Translations under genes and position numbers: made by a program
Notes under the pieces: model-generated
Databases searched by the model: none
What the model saw: only the letters and a program-made list of their open reading frames with translations
What the model was told of the DNA's origin: nothing
Source of the DNA: Armatimonadota bacterium
GTDB taxonomy: Bacteria > Armatimonadota > UBA5829 > DTLH01
Assembly: GCA_029551395.1 (NCBI GenBank)
Contig: JAKPFN010000134.1
Span: 1 to 59,761 of the forward strand
DNA: 59,761 bases
Reading direction: 5' to 3'
Part shown: positions 34,187 to 42,206 of the stretch, piece after piece
Layout: each line of letters begins with the position of its first letter
Numbering within the stretch: position 1 is the first letter of the stretch

Positions 34187-34854
34187 TGCATAAAATCAGA
34201 GTTATGCTTGCGGATGATCACCCTATGTTCAGGGAAGGTGTTCGGCGGAGTCTGGAGGAACAGCCGGATATCGAGGTGGTTGGTGAAGCATCGGATGGCA
34301 GAGAAGCGATAACAATGGCTCACAAGCTCAAGCCGGATGTGCTGTTGCTCGATGTCGCTATGCCGGAAATGAGAGGGATAGAGGTTGCCCGAAAGTTATC
34401 TTCGGAACTGCCGGGAACGAAGCTGGTCGCGCTGACGGTCTACGATGATGCCGAGTGCGCGCGGCGGTTTATACAGGCAGGAGGCTTCGGGTTTATCGTC
34501 AAGCGTGCAGGTGGAATGGAAATATCCACTGCTATAAGACGAGTACATACAGGCCACGTGCATATCTTTGCTGATCAGGCTTCTCAGCTCTGGCATGATA
34601 TATTATCGGATAAAGTCGTTCCTCCGCAGAAGCAGGGCAAGCTCTCCAAGCGGGAAACGCAGATTTTGGCGCTTATAGCCCAGGGCTACACCAACCAGCG
34701 GATTGCTGATTCGCTTTGCATCAGCCACAGGACAGTAGAAACCCACAGAACGAGGATAACCGCCAAGCTCGGCCTGAAAAACCGGGCGCAGTTGGTGCGT
34801 TATGCGCTCGAGAATAACCTCATCCCGAATGCTGACGATGAGTTTATGCTCTAG
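34186..34854 (+). CDS. NarL/LuxR-type response regulator
   Basis: 222 residues. Receiver domain with the acidic pair D10/D11 and phospho-acceptor Asp56 (LLLDVAMPEM), Lys in FIVKRAGG. LuxR-type HTH at about 150-210 (LSKRETQILALIAQGYTNQRIADSLCISHRTVETH). It is cognate to the overlapping kinase. Targets are unknown. Confidence 0.95.
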   Translation: MHKIRVMLADDHPMFREGVRRSLEEQPDIEVVGEASDGREAITMAHKLKPDVLLLDVAMPEMRGIEVARKLSSELPGTKLVALTVYDDAECARRFIQAGGFGFIVKRAGGMEISTAIRRVHTGHVHIFADQASQLWHDILSDKVVPPQKQGKLSKRETQILALIAQGYTNQRIADSLCISHRTVETHRTRITAKLGLKNRAQLVRYALENNLIPNADDEFML

Positions 34855-34930
34855 TTATTCTGATTAGGCGGTTTGTCGAAACCTAACATTTCTGCAGGAT
34901 GTGAGATATAAACATATACCTTGCTTCTCG

Positions 34931-34990
34931 CCTGCGGGAACTGGATTGTAGATGAATGAAAAGCCTGTGGAGACTTAACGTTCCCGCAGG
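34931..34990. repeat. 11-bp inverted repeat downstream of the response regulator
   Basis: CCTGCGGGAAC (34931-34941) and GTTCCCGCAGG (34980-34990) are perfect inverted copies with 38 nt between. A related CTGCAGGATGTGAGAT stretch lies near 34892. No T-tract follows, so this may be a repeat rather than a terminator. Confidence 0.5.
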
Positions 34991-35011
34991 ATGCGAAAGA
35001 TGTGAAAATAC

Positions 35012-35113
35012 AGATGCTGAAACAAGTTCAGCATGATGTGTCAGGTTCAGCATGACGGACGAACATCATTAACATAACGGATAAACGTCACCCCAAACTT
35101 GTTTCAGGGTCTA
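35012..35113. repeat. CTGAAACAAGTTCAG-type dispersed element
   Basis: ATGCTGAA-ACAAG-TTCAGCAT (35014-35034) is a hairpin, then GGTTCAGCATGACGG, and near 35090 CACCCCAAACTTGTTTCAGG. It is the same family as 14284-14425, with compensated arms (GCTGAA/TTCAGC here, GCCGAA/TTCGGC there). Confidence 0.7.
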
Positions 35114-35124
35114 TGATTGTTGTG

Positions 35125-35541
35125 TTATCCAGCCTTTGGCAGGCTTGGAGTGGTGGGTGTTGTTCTCATCTGTTTGAGTGACATCGGCCTGTTTACTCTT
35201 ACAGCTCTTGCAACAGGCTTGATCGGCAGGTTCACGAGATGAAAAACAGCCACCAGCAGCACCGCAGCGTCCAGAAGCCATGAACCTAAGGATGCCATCG
35301 CTGCTAGTTCAACACTTCTGGCTAACACAGATGCCGCAGACAAGCCTATCGCTGCCGTTGCTGCTGCGAGCATCATCAGCATGTGCACCGCGCCTTCTTC
35401 CCTGACCTGCCTGGGCAGCCTGCGAAGCCGCTTTGGTCCGAACTGCACTATTGCCGTTATGGCCAACGCTGCCAGTGCAGCCTGAAGTCCTAATTTAATC
35501 AGAATAATCAACACTACTGCTGTAATAACCAACTTGCGCAT
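35125..35541 (-). CDS. Hypothetical membrane protein downstream of lexA
   Basis: 138 residues. The third ATG of an ATGATGATG run (35541) is preferred, with AGGAGA 8 nt upstream. Hydrophobic helices at about 4-30, 55-75 and 82-103, with a basic segment KRLRRLPRQVREE between the first two and a basic, Pro/Thr-rich tail. No recognised family. It begins 17 nt after the lexA stop on the same strand, so it may be in the SOS-type regulon, but that is inference. Confidence 0.65.
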   Translation of the reverse strand: MRKLVITAVVLIILIKLGLQAALAALAITAIVQFGPKRLRRLPRQVREEGAVHMLMMLAAATAAIGLSAASVLARSVELAAMASLGSWLLDAAVLLVAVFHLVNLPIKPVARAVRVNRPMSLKQMRTTPTTPSLPKAG

Positions 35542-35557
35542 CATCATTTCTCCTACT

Positions 35558-36202
35558 TTAGGAACCAAGTTTTCTCGTCTGGTAAGACCGGATCAAGCCG
35601 ATAACCTTGCCCAGCACCTCAATACATCGTCCATCTTCTACCAGGACTATCGGTTCATACGCCGGGTTAGCCGGCTGAAGCCTTACCTGCCTGCCTTCCC
35701 GATAGACCCGCTTGACCGTAGCTTCATCTTCTATTCTGACTGCTGCAATGTCCCCGTTTCTGATGCCCAGGTTCTTGGCTATCAGAACGTAATCGCCGGA
35801 CAGGATTCCGTCTTCAATCATGCTGTCGCCTTTGACCTCCAGTAGGAAGGCAGAATCGACTCCGGCAAACATAGACTTGGGCAGCGGAATCATATCTTCC
35901 GCATATTCAGCCGCGAGTATCGGTTCACCTGCAGCAATCCGTCCAAGAACAGGCGCGTAGCTTACATCAGGCGATTCTGACTGCATGACCCAGTCAGCAA
36001 GTCTTATCGCCCGCGCGCCTTTGCCTTTTTCGATAGCACCTTTTGCTTCCAATGCTGCCAGGTGCTTTGCTACTCCATTTGGGCTGCTCATTCCGAAGTG
36101 CGCGGCAATCTCGGGAATACTGGGCGGGCGGCCTTCTCGGCGGACGTATTCCGCAATCATCTGCAGCACTTCCCTTTGCCTTTTTGTAAGTCCTTCAACC
36201 AT
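35558..36202 (-). CDS. lexA: LexA repressor
   Basis: 214 residues from ATG 36202; a longer in-frame start at 36262 would run through the palindrome. Winged HTH (TKRQREVLQMIAEYVRREG, PPSIPEIAAHFGMSSPNGVAKHLAALE); autocleavage site Ala-Gly in GRIAAGEPILA; catalytic Ser in VKGDSMIEDGI and Lys in EATVKRVYRE. Its repression of DNA-damage genes is relieved by RecA. The N-terminal domain differs from E. coli LexA in its recognition helix. A 20-bp perfect palindrome sits just upstream. Confidence 0.95.
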   Translation of the reverse strand: MVEGLTKRQREVLQMIAEYVRREGRPPSIPEIAAHFGMSSPNGVAKHLAALEAKGAIEKGKGARAIRLADWVMQSESPDVSYAPVLGRIAAGEPILAAEYAEDMIPLPKSMFAGVDSAFLLEVKGDSMIEDGILSGDYVLIAKNLGIRNGDIAAVRIEDEATVKRVYREGRQVRLQPANPAYEPIVLVEDGRCIEVLGKVIGLIRSYQTRKLGS

Positions 36203-36213
36203 TGCAGCCTGCC

Positions 36214-36233
36214 TGGTGTAAATAATTACACCA
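36214..36233 (-). promoter_or_regulatory. Candidate LexA operator
   Basis: TGGTGTAA-ATAA-TTACACCA is a perfect palindrome (8-bp arms, 4-bp centre), 11 bp upstream of the lexA start codon on the minus strand. It differs from the E. coli (CTGT-N8-ACAG) and B. subtilis (GAAC-N4-GTTC) boxes. No second copy was seen in the window. Confidence 0.55.
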
Positions 36234-36287
36234 ATTCTAGTGCCTAGCAAGCAGCCTGTCAAGCATTATTTTGCGATTTTCTAAAAA

Positions 36288-36992
36288 TTATTTTTGAGGG
36301 ATATGTTGGTAGACTACTTCGACGATAACCGGTCTGTGGTCTGATGCAGGCGTGTCCAGCACTGCAGCGGAGATACCTCTAAGCTCGGAACTGCCAAGAA
36401 TGTAGTCGATTCTAGCTCGCGGATGGTCTGCGGGGAACGTCATCTCGGGTTCGGTTGAATCACGAACCAGGTCATGAAGCCCTGTGGAGGAAAGCAGCCC
36501 TACAAGCGGCGGCGAGTCTTCAAAATCGTTCAAATCCCCACAAAGCAGGACTGGAGTCTCTGCAGATTTGATAAATGAAGCCGTTTCAGCGGATTGCACT
36601 ATACGTTCATCGGAAGATAATCCCCAGTGGGTGCAAAATACCGTAATCGGTGTCTCCGGGGCTGATACTCTGACCTCCAACAGACCTCGCTGCTCTCCAT
36701 GGCTTGTCAGGCTGTGAGATTTTACACTCAAAATGGGATACTTGGAGAGTATAAGGTTGCCGAATCCGGACGGGCCGTAAGAAAGGTTGGGTTGGAAAAC
36801 GAACTCCATCGCCAGCCGTTCACCGAGCCACTTAGGTTGGTCGGCAAACCTGCCCTGGGGCCACTTTCTGCCGACTTCCTGCATACAGGCTATATGAGCG
36901 CCTGACGCACGCACGACATCGGCTATTCTTGCAAGTGAATACCGGTTGTCTATGCCATGCCCGCGCCGGATGTTGTATGTTAAGACCAGCAT
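36288..36992 (-). CDS. Endonuclease/exonuclease/phosphatase family protein
   Basis: 234 residues covering the whole EEP fold: TYNIRRGHG, the catalytic Glu in CMQEVG, FCTHWGL, LLCGDLNDF, ARIDYILGS and the C-terminal ASDHRPVIVEV. The catalytic His/Asp/Asn set is therefore intact. No signal peptide. Substrate is not predictable; relatives cleave phosphodiesters in DNA, inositol phosphates or lipids. It lies between argB and lexA on the same strand; a DNA-repair role is possible but unproven. Confidence 0.88.
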   Translation of the reverse strand: MLVLTYNIRRGHGIDNRYSLARIADVVRASGAHIACMQEVGRKWPQGRFADQPKWLGERLAMEFVFQPNLSYGPSGFGNLILSKYPILSVKSHSLTSHGEQRGLLEVRVSAPETPITVFCTHWGLSSDERIVQSAETASFIKSAETPVLLCGDLNDFEDSPPLVGLLSSTGLHDLVRDSTEPEMTFPADHPRARIDYILGSSELRGISAAVLDTPASDHRPVIVEVVYQHIPQK

Positions 36993-37004
36993 TGCCAGTT
37001 GATG

Positions 37005-37859
37005 CTAAGAGCTTTCTATCATTGTCCCGATGCCTGTGTCAGTGAATATCTCCATCAGGACTGCATGAGGGAGTGTGCCGTTTATGATATGCGTGCGCTC
37101 CACTCCTCCATCGAGTGCGGTGATACATGCCTCTACCTTTGGAATCATCCCCTTGTCTATCTTGCCTGACTTAATCATTCCAAGCGCTTCTTCTTTACTC
37201 AGGACAGACTTGAGGGTTGATGGGTCATCTTTATCTTCGAATATCCCGGTGACGTCGGTCAGCATCAGCAGTTTTGTCGCCCCAATGGCTGCAGCGATAG
37301 CCCCGGCGATGTGGTCTGCATTAACATTCAAACTCTCACCGTTCGGGCCAATGGCAACTGAGGAGATGACAGGTATGTACCCCTGATTAGCGAGCGTGTG
37401 CAGGATTTCCGGGTTGATATTGGTTACGCTGCCAACGAATCCAAGCGCGGCATCCTTCTGTTCGGCTTCAATCAGCTTCGCATCTTTGCCTGATAGTCCA
37501 ACTGCCTGACCGCCGAGCGTGTTGATGATAGACACGATGCCTTTGTTGGTCTTGCCTGCAAGCACCATCTCGACGATTTCCATTGTTTCCTCATCCGTTA
37601 CCCTCAGACCGCCGATGAATGTCGGCTCCTTGCCGACCCGTTTCATCATCTGGTTTATCTCCGGCCCTCCGCCGTGGACGAGTATCGGGTTCATTCCAAC
37701 GAACCGCAGCAGGACGATGTCGCGCAGCACTGAGGCTTTCAGCGCGTCGTCGATCATCGCATTCCCGCCGTATTTGATGACTATCGTTTTGCCATAGTAT
37801 TGCTGGATATAGGGCAGCGCCTGAACGAGTATATTCGCTTGTTCGGAAGTGTAGTTCAT
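37005..37859 (-). CDS. argB: Acetylglutamate kinase
   Basis: 284 residues. VIKYGGNAMID binds ATP, ILVHGGGPEINQMMKRVG and GGLRVTD bind substrate, and the end has IPKVEACITALDGGVERTHIING. Second step of arginine synthesis. None of its usual arg neighbours is nearby, so it is isolated from the rest of the pathway. Confidence 0.97.
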   Translation of the reverse strand: MNYTSEQANILVQALPYIQQYYGKTIVIKYGGNAMIDDALKASVLRDIVLLRFVGMNPILVHGGGPEINQMMKRVGKEPTFIGGLRVTDEETMEIVEMVLAGKTNKGIVSIINTLGGQAVGLSGKDAKLIEAEQKDAALGFVGSVTNINPEILHTLANQGYIPVISSVAIGPNGESLNVNADHIAGAIAAAIGATKLLMLTDVTGIFEDKDDPSTLKSVLSKEEALGMIKSGKIDKGMIPKVEACITALDGGVERTHIINGTLPHAVLMEIFTDTGIGTMIESS

Positions 37860-37900
37860 ATTATCTATAAGAGTCAGCTCTTAGTCCCTTCATACTGATT

Positions 37901-38296
37901 TTACTGTTGGTTGGCTTCAACCCATACTTTTCTGCTTCTGGGGCCATCGAACTCGCAGAAGTAGATCCCCTGCCATGTGCCCAGCGCCAGTCGTCCGTCA
38001 TCGACAATCACCTGGACCGAAAAACCCATCATACTGGCTTTGATGTGAGCATCTGCGTTGCCTTCCGTATGGGTGTAACCGGCATCACGCGGCACCAGCT
38101 TGTTCAATGCGGCAAGGATATCTCTAACTACGCTTGGGTCTGCATTTTCGTTGATTGTCACGCCTGCCGTAGTATGCGGGACGAAAACAGTCACTACACC
38201 ATCAGCTATTCCCAGTTCCTGGACTGCCTGCTGGACTTGACCGGTAATGTCTACGAATTCGGCCCGTTGGTTTGTTTTGACACTAAAACTTATCAT
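37901..38296 (-). CDS. YjbQ family (secondary thiamine-phosphate synthase) protein
   Basis: 131 residues, full length. Family motifs VFVPHTTAGVTINENADPSV, GNADAHIKASMMG and LGTWQGIYFCEFDGPR. The family can substitute weakly for ThiE in vitro or in vivo, though the true function is unclear. The start overlaps the PHP-domain gene by 4 bp. Confidence 0.93.
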   Translation of the reverse strand: MISFSVKTNQRAEFVDITGQVQQAVQELGIADGVVTVFVPHTTAGVTINENADPSVVRDILAALNKLVPRDAGYTHTEGNADAHIKASMMGFSVQVIVDDGRLALGTWQGIYFCEFDGPRSRKVWVEANQQ

Positions 38297-38973
38297 CTGG
38301 TTCGCTCCCTGCGCCTGCGTTCGATTCTCTCAATGAGGATTTTCGGGTTCTCATAAAGAGTCTGCTTTATTTCATCATCAGAAAGCCCTGCGGCATGAGC
38401 TACGGTCACAGCAAACTCTTCAGACAGCAGATCACCAGGCGCATGTCCGTCCGTATTTACCAGAAACTTCGCTCCGGCCTCTCTGCCAAGCTGAACTACT
38501 CGCCCGTTTGCCAGAGAATGCCCTTTTCTGCAGCTTATCTCAAGAAAAACCTCATGTTCTGCAGCGAGTTTTGCATCATCAGCAGTGATTAGCCCAGGAT
38601 GAGCCAGGATGTCTACATTGCCGGAGAGTATGGCAGCCTTGTTTGTGCCTGGTTCTACAGGTTCGACGACCGTTTCACCGTGGCATACGATGTAATCAGC
38701 GCCAACAGCCAGCCCATGCGCTGCAACTTCGGCAATGGCGTTTGCCGGAACGTGAGTGATCTCGGCGCCGACAAAAACCTCTATCCCCCAGTGCTTTTTG
38801 CCCAGTTCAGCATCCCGTCTGACCTCTTCAATAACACGCGCTACGGTCGAATGGCTGATGTGGTCAGCTATTCCAAGCACTGTGTAGCCTTTCACCACGC
38901 ACCGGCGGATGAGTTCCATCGGCAGAAGTTCGCCATCTGAGAGAAATGTGTGAGTGTGAAAATCGTAAAGCAT
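38293..38973 (-). CDS. PHP-domain phosphatase (histidinol-phosphatase-like)
   Basis: 226 residues. Metal-binding motifs DFHTHTFLSDGE, IADHISHS, VGAEITHV, HPGLIT and NTDGHAPGDLL are intact, so an active PHP metallohydrolase is likely. It is shorter than the canonical HisK-type enzyme. Substrate not assignable from context; the neighbours are prs (PRPP, precursor of His) and yjbQ. Confidence 0.88.
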   Translation of the reverse strand: MLYDFHTHTFLSDGELLPMELIRRCVVKGYTVLGIADHISHSTVARVIEEVRRDAELGKKHWGIEVFVGAEITHVPANAIAEVAAHGLAVGADYIVCHGETVVEPVEPGTNKAAILSGNVDILAHPGLITADDAKLAAEHEVFLEISCRKGHSLANGRVVQLGREAGAKFLVNTDGHAPGDLLSEEFAVTVAHAAGLSDDEIKQTLYENPKILIERIERRRRERTR

Positions 38974-38984
38974 TTGATAAGCCC

Positions 38985-39935
38985 CTATCTAAACAGCGAT
39001 GTTATCGACTCGTCCTCATGCACCCGGCGGATAGCTTCTGCAAAGAGCGGGGCTACGGAAAGCACTTTCAACCGCTCAAGGCATCCTTCCGGCGGACATG
39101 GCACGGTGTCCGTCACAACTACTTCCCTTATTTCGGGTCGGTTTAACCTTGCGTAGGACGGTTCCGTGAGTATGCCGTGAGTTGCTGCGATGTAAATCTC
39201 GGGTTTACAGCCATGCGCAAGCAGTGCATCGACACATTCATTGATGCTTCCGCCTGTAGTGATGATATCCTCGATTATAACAGGTGTCTTGCCTTTGACA
39301 TCGCCTGCCAGATGTGTCATTTCGGTCTTCTGATGCTCAGGATGGAACTTGTAACCAACGGCTATCGGAGACTTCAACCTGCTTGATACCTGTCTTACGG
39401 TCTTGACTCGGCCTTCATCTGTCGAAACAACCACAATATTTTCCAGCTTCTTTTCTTTGAAATAGCTGGACATGCTGGGGATAGCCGTCAGATGGTCTAC
39501 AGGGATGTTGAAAAACCCCTGGATGGCGCTTGCATGGAGGTCCATAGTCATAATTCGGTTTGCACCGGCGGCAGTGAGGATGTCTGCAATCAGCTTTGCT
39601 GTAATTGGTTCACGGGGCGCATCCTTCTTTTCCTGCCTTGCATAGCCGTAGTAAGGAACGACGGCTGTAACGCTTGCTGCTGATGCCCGTCTGAGCGCGT
39701 CCACTATAATCAGCAGTTCAACCAGGTTGGTGTCGACTGGCGGGCAAGTCGGCTGGACAACGAAGGCATCCACTCCTCGGACGCTTTCCTTGAACTTAAC
39801 GTAGCACTCACCATCGCTAAAGCGAGAGATAGCCAGGTCTCCAAGCTCCATGCCAAGATGCTGTGCGATTTTCTCAGCCAGAGGTCTGTTTGCTGTTCCC
39901 GCAAACAGCTTGAGACCGTTTTTTATGCGCGCCAT
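38985..39935 (-). CDS. prs: Ribose-phosphate pyrophosphokinase, divergent
   Basis: 316 residues. Makes PRPP from ribose 5-phosphate and ATP. The N-terminal half is canonical: FAGTANRPLAEKIAQHLG, FSDGECYVKF, VVPYYGYARQEKKDAPREPITAKL, and DLHASAIQGFFNIPVDHLTA. The C-terminal half is unusual: the PRPP loop reads EDIITTGGS where most have DDMxDTAGT, and the flexible-loop and VVSPD regions are altered (VVSTDEGRVKTV). First gene of a minus-strand string. The gap upstream is repeat-filled. Confidence 0.92.
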   Translation of the reverse strand: MARIKNGLKLFAGTANRPLAEKIAQHLGMELGDLAISRFSDGECYVKFKESVRGVDAFVVQPTCPPVDTNLVELLIIVDALRRASAASVTAVVPYYGYARQEKKDAPREPITAKLIADILTAAGANRIMTMDLHASAIQGFFNIPVDHLTAIPSMSSYFKEKKLENIVVVSTDEGRVKTVRQVSSRLKSPIAVGYKFHPEHQKTEMTHLAGDVKGKTPVIIEDIITTGGSINECVDALLAHGCKPEIYIAATHGILTEPSYARLNRPEIREVVVTDTVPCPPEGCLERLKVLSVAPLFAEAIRRVHEDESITSLFR

Positions 39936-40468
39936 CTATGTCCACCCCCGAAAATACAAATCCAATACTAAGTATGCCTGCCAAACCAGCTCACGCGCAG
40001 TCAATTATACACCCAACCTGAAAGCATCTTCAAGGTAGAGTGACCTGAGGAAGAGACGAGTGGCGAGTGATGAGTTCTTCAAGTGCGGAGTGCGGAGTGT
40101 GGAATGTGGAATTTTGGGAAACGAGGAAAATTTGAAACCTGAGAAAGTTGGAAAAGGGATAGGATTGGTTGATGCTGGTTAGGAGGTATAGCTGGGCTTC
40201 GGTGCAAAAAGCGCGCCGAAGCATTTAGGCATCTTAGATTTATAAGGGGGCTTCGGTAAAAAAAGGTGTGGCGAAAAAGTGAGCGCCGAGGCATACGAGA
40301 ATCATAACGGAGACTCAACAGATGAGCTTTGAGGCGTAATAGCTTGTGCCAAAGTGAAGTAATGGCTTGGAGTCAATCTGAGTGCCGTTTGACGGGGTGG
40401 ATACACTGAGGCTGTATAAGCAAGCTGTGGAGGATTGATAAACCCTCCACAGCGGTTATTCAATTATA
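39936..40468. repeat. Mosaic of short-period and hairpin repeats
   Basis: In order: GACGAGTGGCGAGTGATGAG (near 40056), heptamer-like GTGCGGAGTGCGGAGTGTGG (40083 on), the A-rich block GAGGAAAATTTGAAACC... GGAAAAGGGATAGG (40121-40160), GGTTGATGCTGG, and the GCTTCGG/CCGAAGC hairpins at 40196-40222 and near 40250-40292. No gene is seen; the prs promoter should lie at the left edge. Confidence 0.7.
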
Positions 40469-40799
40469 TTACCAGCGTCGTCCGCCACCGCCGCTGCGGC
40501 CACCGCCGTAGCCGCCTCGACCACCGCCATAGCCGCCGCGTCCGCCGCGGCTGCCGCCGCCGGTGCGCTCGGCGCGAGGTCTGGCTTCGTTTACCGTAAT
40601 CGTTCTGCCGCCTACTTCAGTACTGTTAGTGGCATCGATTGCCGTTTCCATGTTCTCCTCAGGAATCTCGACGAATCCGAAGCCTTTGTCTCCTATCATT
40701 CTGACTTCAGCGATCGGGCCATACGGCTCGAATAAGTTGCGAAGGTCATCTTCGCTGGTGTTGTAGGGCAAATTCCCTACATAGAGTGTTTTATTGGCC
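40469..40799 (-). CDS. Glycine-rich RRM RNA-binding protein
   Basis: 110 residues from a TTG start (AAGG 7 nt upstream; coding begins at about 40801 on the minus strand). One RRM (about 3-75) with RNP2 LYVGNL and RNP1 KGFGFVEI, followed by an Arg/Gly/Tyr tail (repeats of RGGYGGG) rich in RGG and ending RRW. Cyanobacterial Rbp-type proteins have this layout and are often cold-induced. Monocistronic, with a strong promoter about 220 bp upstream and a long leader, a feature of cold-shock genes (inference). Confidence 0.93.
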
Positions 40800-40801
40800 A
40801 A

Positions 40802-41018
40802 TTATTTGCCTTCTTTCCGGGAAACACTCCCCAAGGATTCTTCAACGGGCGTGTGGTATCAAGCCACCAACGGGTTCGATCAGTCGCAGAAGACAAAGCG
40901 ATCTACGTAATTGACCAAGACGCCGATGCGCCTTCGTTGAATCTGTGGCTCACAGTATACACGCAAACAGGCAGGCATGTAAACAAATATTTTGTAACAT
41001 TTGCCACATGTCTGCTCA
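40802..41018 (-). promoter_or_regulatory. Long 5' leader of the RRM gene
   Basis: Transcription from the promoter at 41019-41047 would give about 210 nt of untranslated RNA. Within it GTTGGTGG...ATACCAC-type pairings occur near 40850-40875. No known riboswitch consensus was recognised. The remaining part of the gap up to 41324 holds no gene. Confidence 0.5.
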
Positions 41019-41047
41019 TCTATAGGATATACCACGTAATATGGCAA
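41019..41047 (-). promoter_or_regulatory. Sigma70-type promoter of the RRM gene
   Basis: On the minus strand TTGCCA (41047-41042), a 17-nt spacer, and TATAGA (41024-41019). Confidence 0.65.
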
Positions 41048-41324
41048 GTTAATCATCTGATTAAGAATTAAATTTAGGTAGATTTGTGTCGGAAAACGTT
41101 GAACCAATATCCAGATGCTAATTGCTGTCTATTTTAGTGGTCTGCCAGTTCTTAGGGATTGATAGCATTATCTTATGCCTTTATAAAATAACGATTAAGA
41201 ATAATGTTACGAATATACAAAAATACATACATTATCTATTGACAGCCAAGATTTACATGCGATTACTATATTAGGCCAGGTAATTACTGGAAAGTTTCCA
41301 GAAATTGTATGCAGGAGGTGTTAG

Positions 41325-41993
41325 ATGGATAGACGGGGATTTACTTTAATTGAGCTGTTGGTTGTTATCGCTATCATTGCGATCCTCGCAGCGATTCTCT
41401 TTCCAGTATTTGCAGCAGCCAAAGAACATGCAAGACAAACGCTGTGTTTGAACAATCTGATGCAATTAGGTAGAGCTATTCGTGCTTATTCCGATGACTG
41501 GAATGGCAGACTTCCTACTGTGAGAGTAGCAGGTGAAACTCCAACGGGCACTTTTCTCAATTGGAGCGGATCACGAGATGTTGGCGGAGAGTGCAATCCG
41601 GCAAAAGGCGTAATATTTCCTTATGTAAGGAGCGCCAAGATATACATGTGCCCCAGTGACAAAGGGAAATTAGCCAAAAGAGCACCTAATCCGTTCCCAT
41701 TGAGTTATGCTATGAATATTACTCTCTCATGGAGAATGGTTGAAACCATGCAAAAGCCTGGTTCTTATGGTCCAACCAATACCAGGCTAAGTAAAATACT
41801 TATGCTAATACATGAAGACCGAGATACTATTAATGATGGTGACTTTAACTGGATAGGTGATGATATCCCAGATAAAGTACATTACAATGGAACTACCATC
41901 CTTTTCTGTGATCTCCATGCTAAGTGGCAACATGTAAATGAGATTAGAACCGCTATAGCAAAGCGGGAGTATGATCCTGATTATGCTCAATAA
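41325..41993 (+). CDS. Type II/IV pseudopilin (DUF1559-like)
   Basis: 222 residues. Short leader MDRRG, then [24 protein letters not shown] with Glu at mature position 5; prepilin peptidase would cleave at Gly5-Phe6. The globular part has [21 protein letters not shown] and a closing [14 protein letters not shown], the pattern of the H-X9-DG pseudopilins abundant in Planctomycetes, Lentisphaerae and Armatimonadota. GCAGGAGGTGTTAG precedes the ATG. No other secretion or pilus gene is near; a terminator follows at 42085. Confidence 0.93.
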   Translation: MDRRGFTLIELLVVIAIIAILAAILFPVFAAAKEHARQTLCLNNLMQLGRAIRAYSDDWNGRLPTVRVAGETPTGTFLNWSGSRDVGGECNPAKGVIFPYVRSAKIYMCPSDKGKLAKRAPNPFPLSYAMNITLSWRMVETMQKPGSYGPTNTRLSKILMLIHEDRDTINDGDFNWIGDDIPDKVHYNGTTILFCDLHAKWQHVNEIRTAIAKREYDPDYAQ

Positions 41994-42084
41994 GCTGCTA
42001 ATATGATGTATCCGGGATAGGGATTGTTCAAGGTAGAGATTATTCTGCTTTCGTACCGTCCTGCACCGGCCAAAACATCCTCCT

Positions 42085-42127
42085 AGCCATAAGCCCCGTT
42101 ACAATGGAAAGAGCTTATGGCTTTTTT
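42085..42127 (+). terminator. Intrinsic terminator of the pseudopilin gene
   Basis: AGCCATAAGC (42085-42094) and GCTTATGGCT (42113-42122), a perfect 10-bp stem, followed by a run of six T (42122-42127). Confidence 0.85.
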
Positions 42128-42143
42128 ATCACAGAATAAGATA

Positions 42144-42170
42144 TGGCCGGAGAGCAAGTCTATCCGGCCA
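42144..42170 (-). terminator. Probable terminator of the SGNH hydrolase gene
   Basis: TGGCCGGA (42144-42151) and TCCGGCCA (42163-42170), a perfect 8-bp stem 37 bp past the stop of the minus-strand SGNH gene. The T-run on that strand is weak (ATATCTTATTCT). Confidence 0.55.
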
Positions 42171-42206
42171 TTAACTGCTTCAATATGTTGATTTTCTATA
42201 CTGAGC

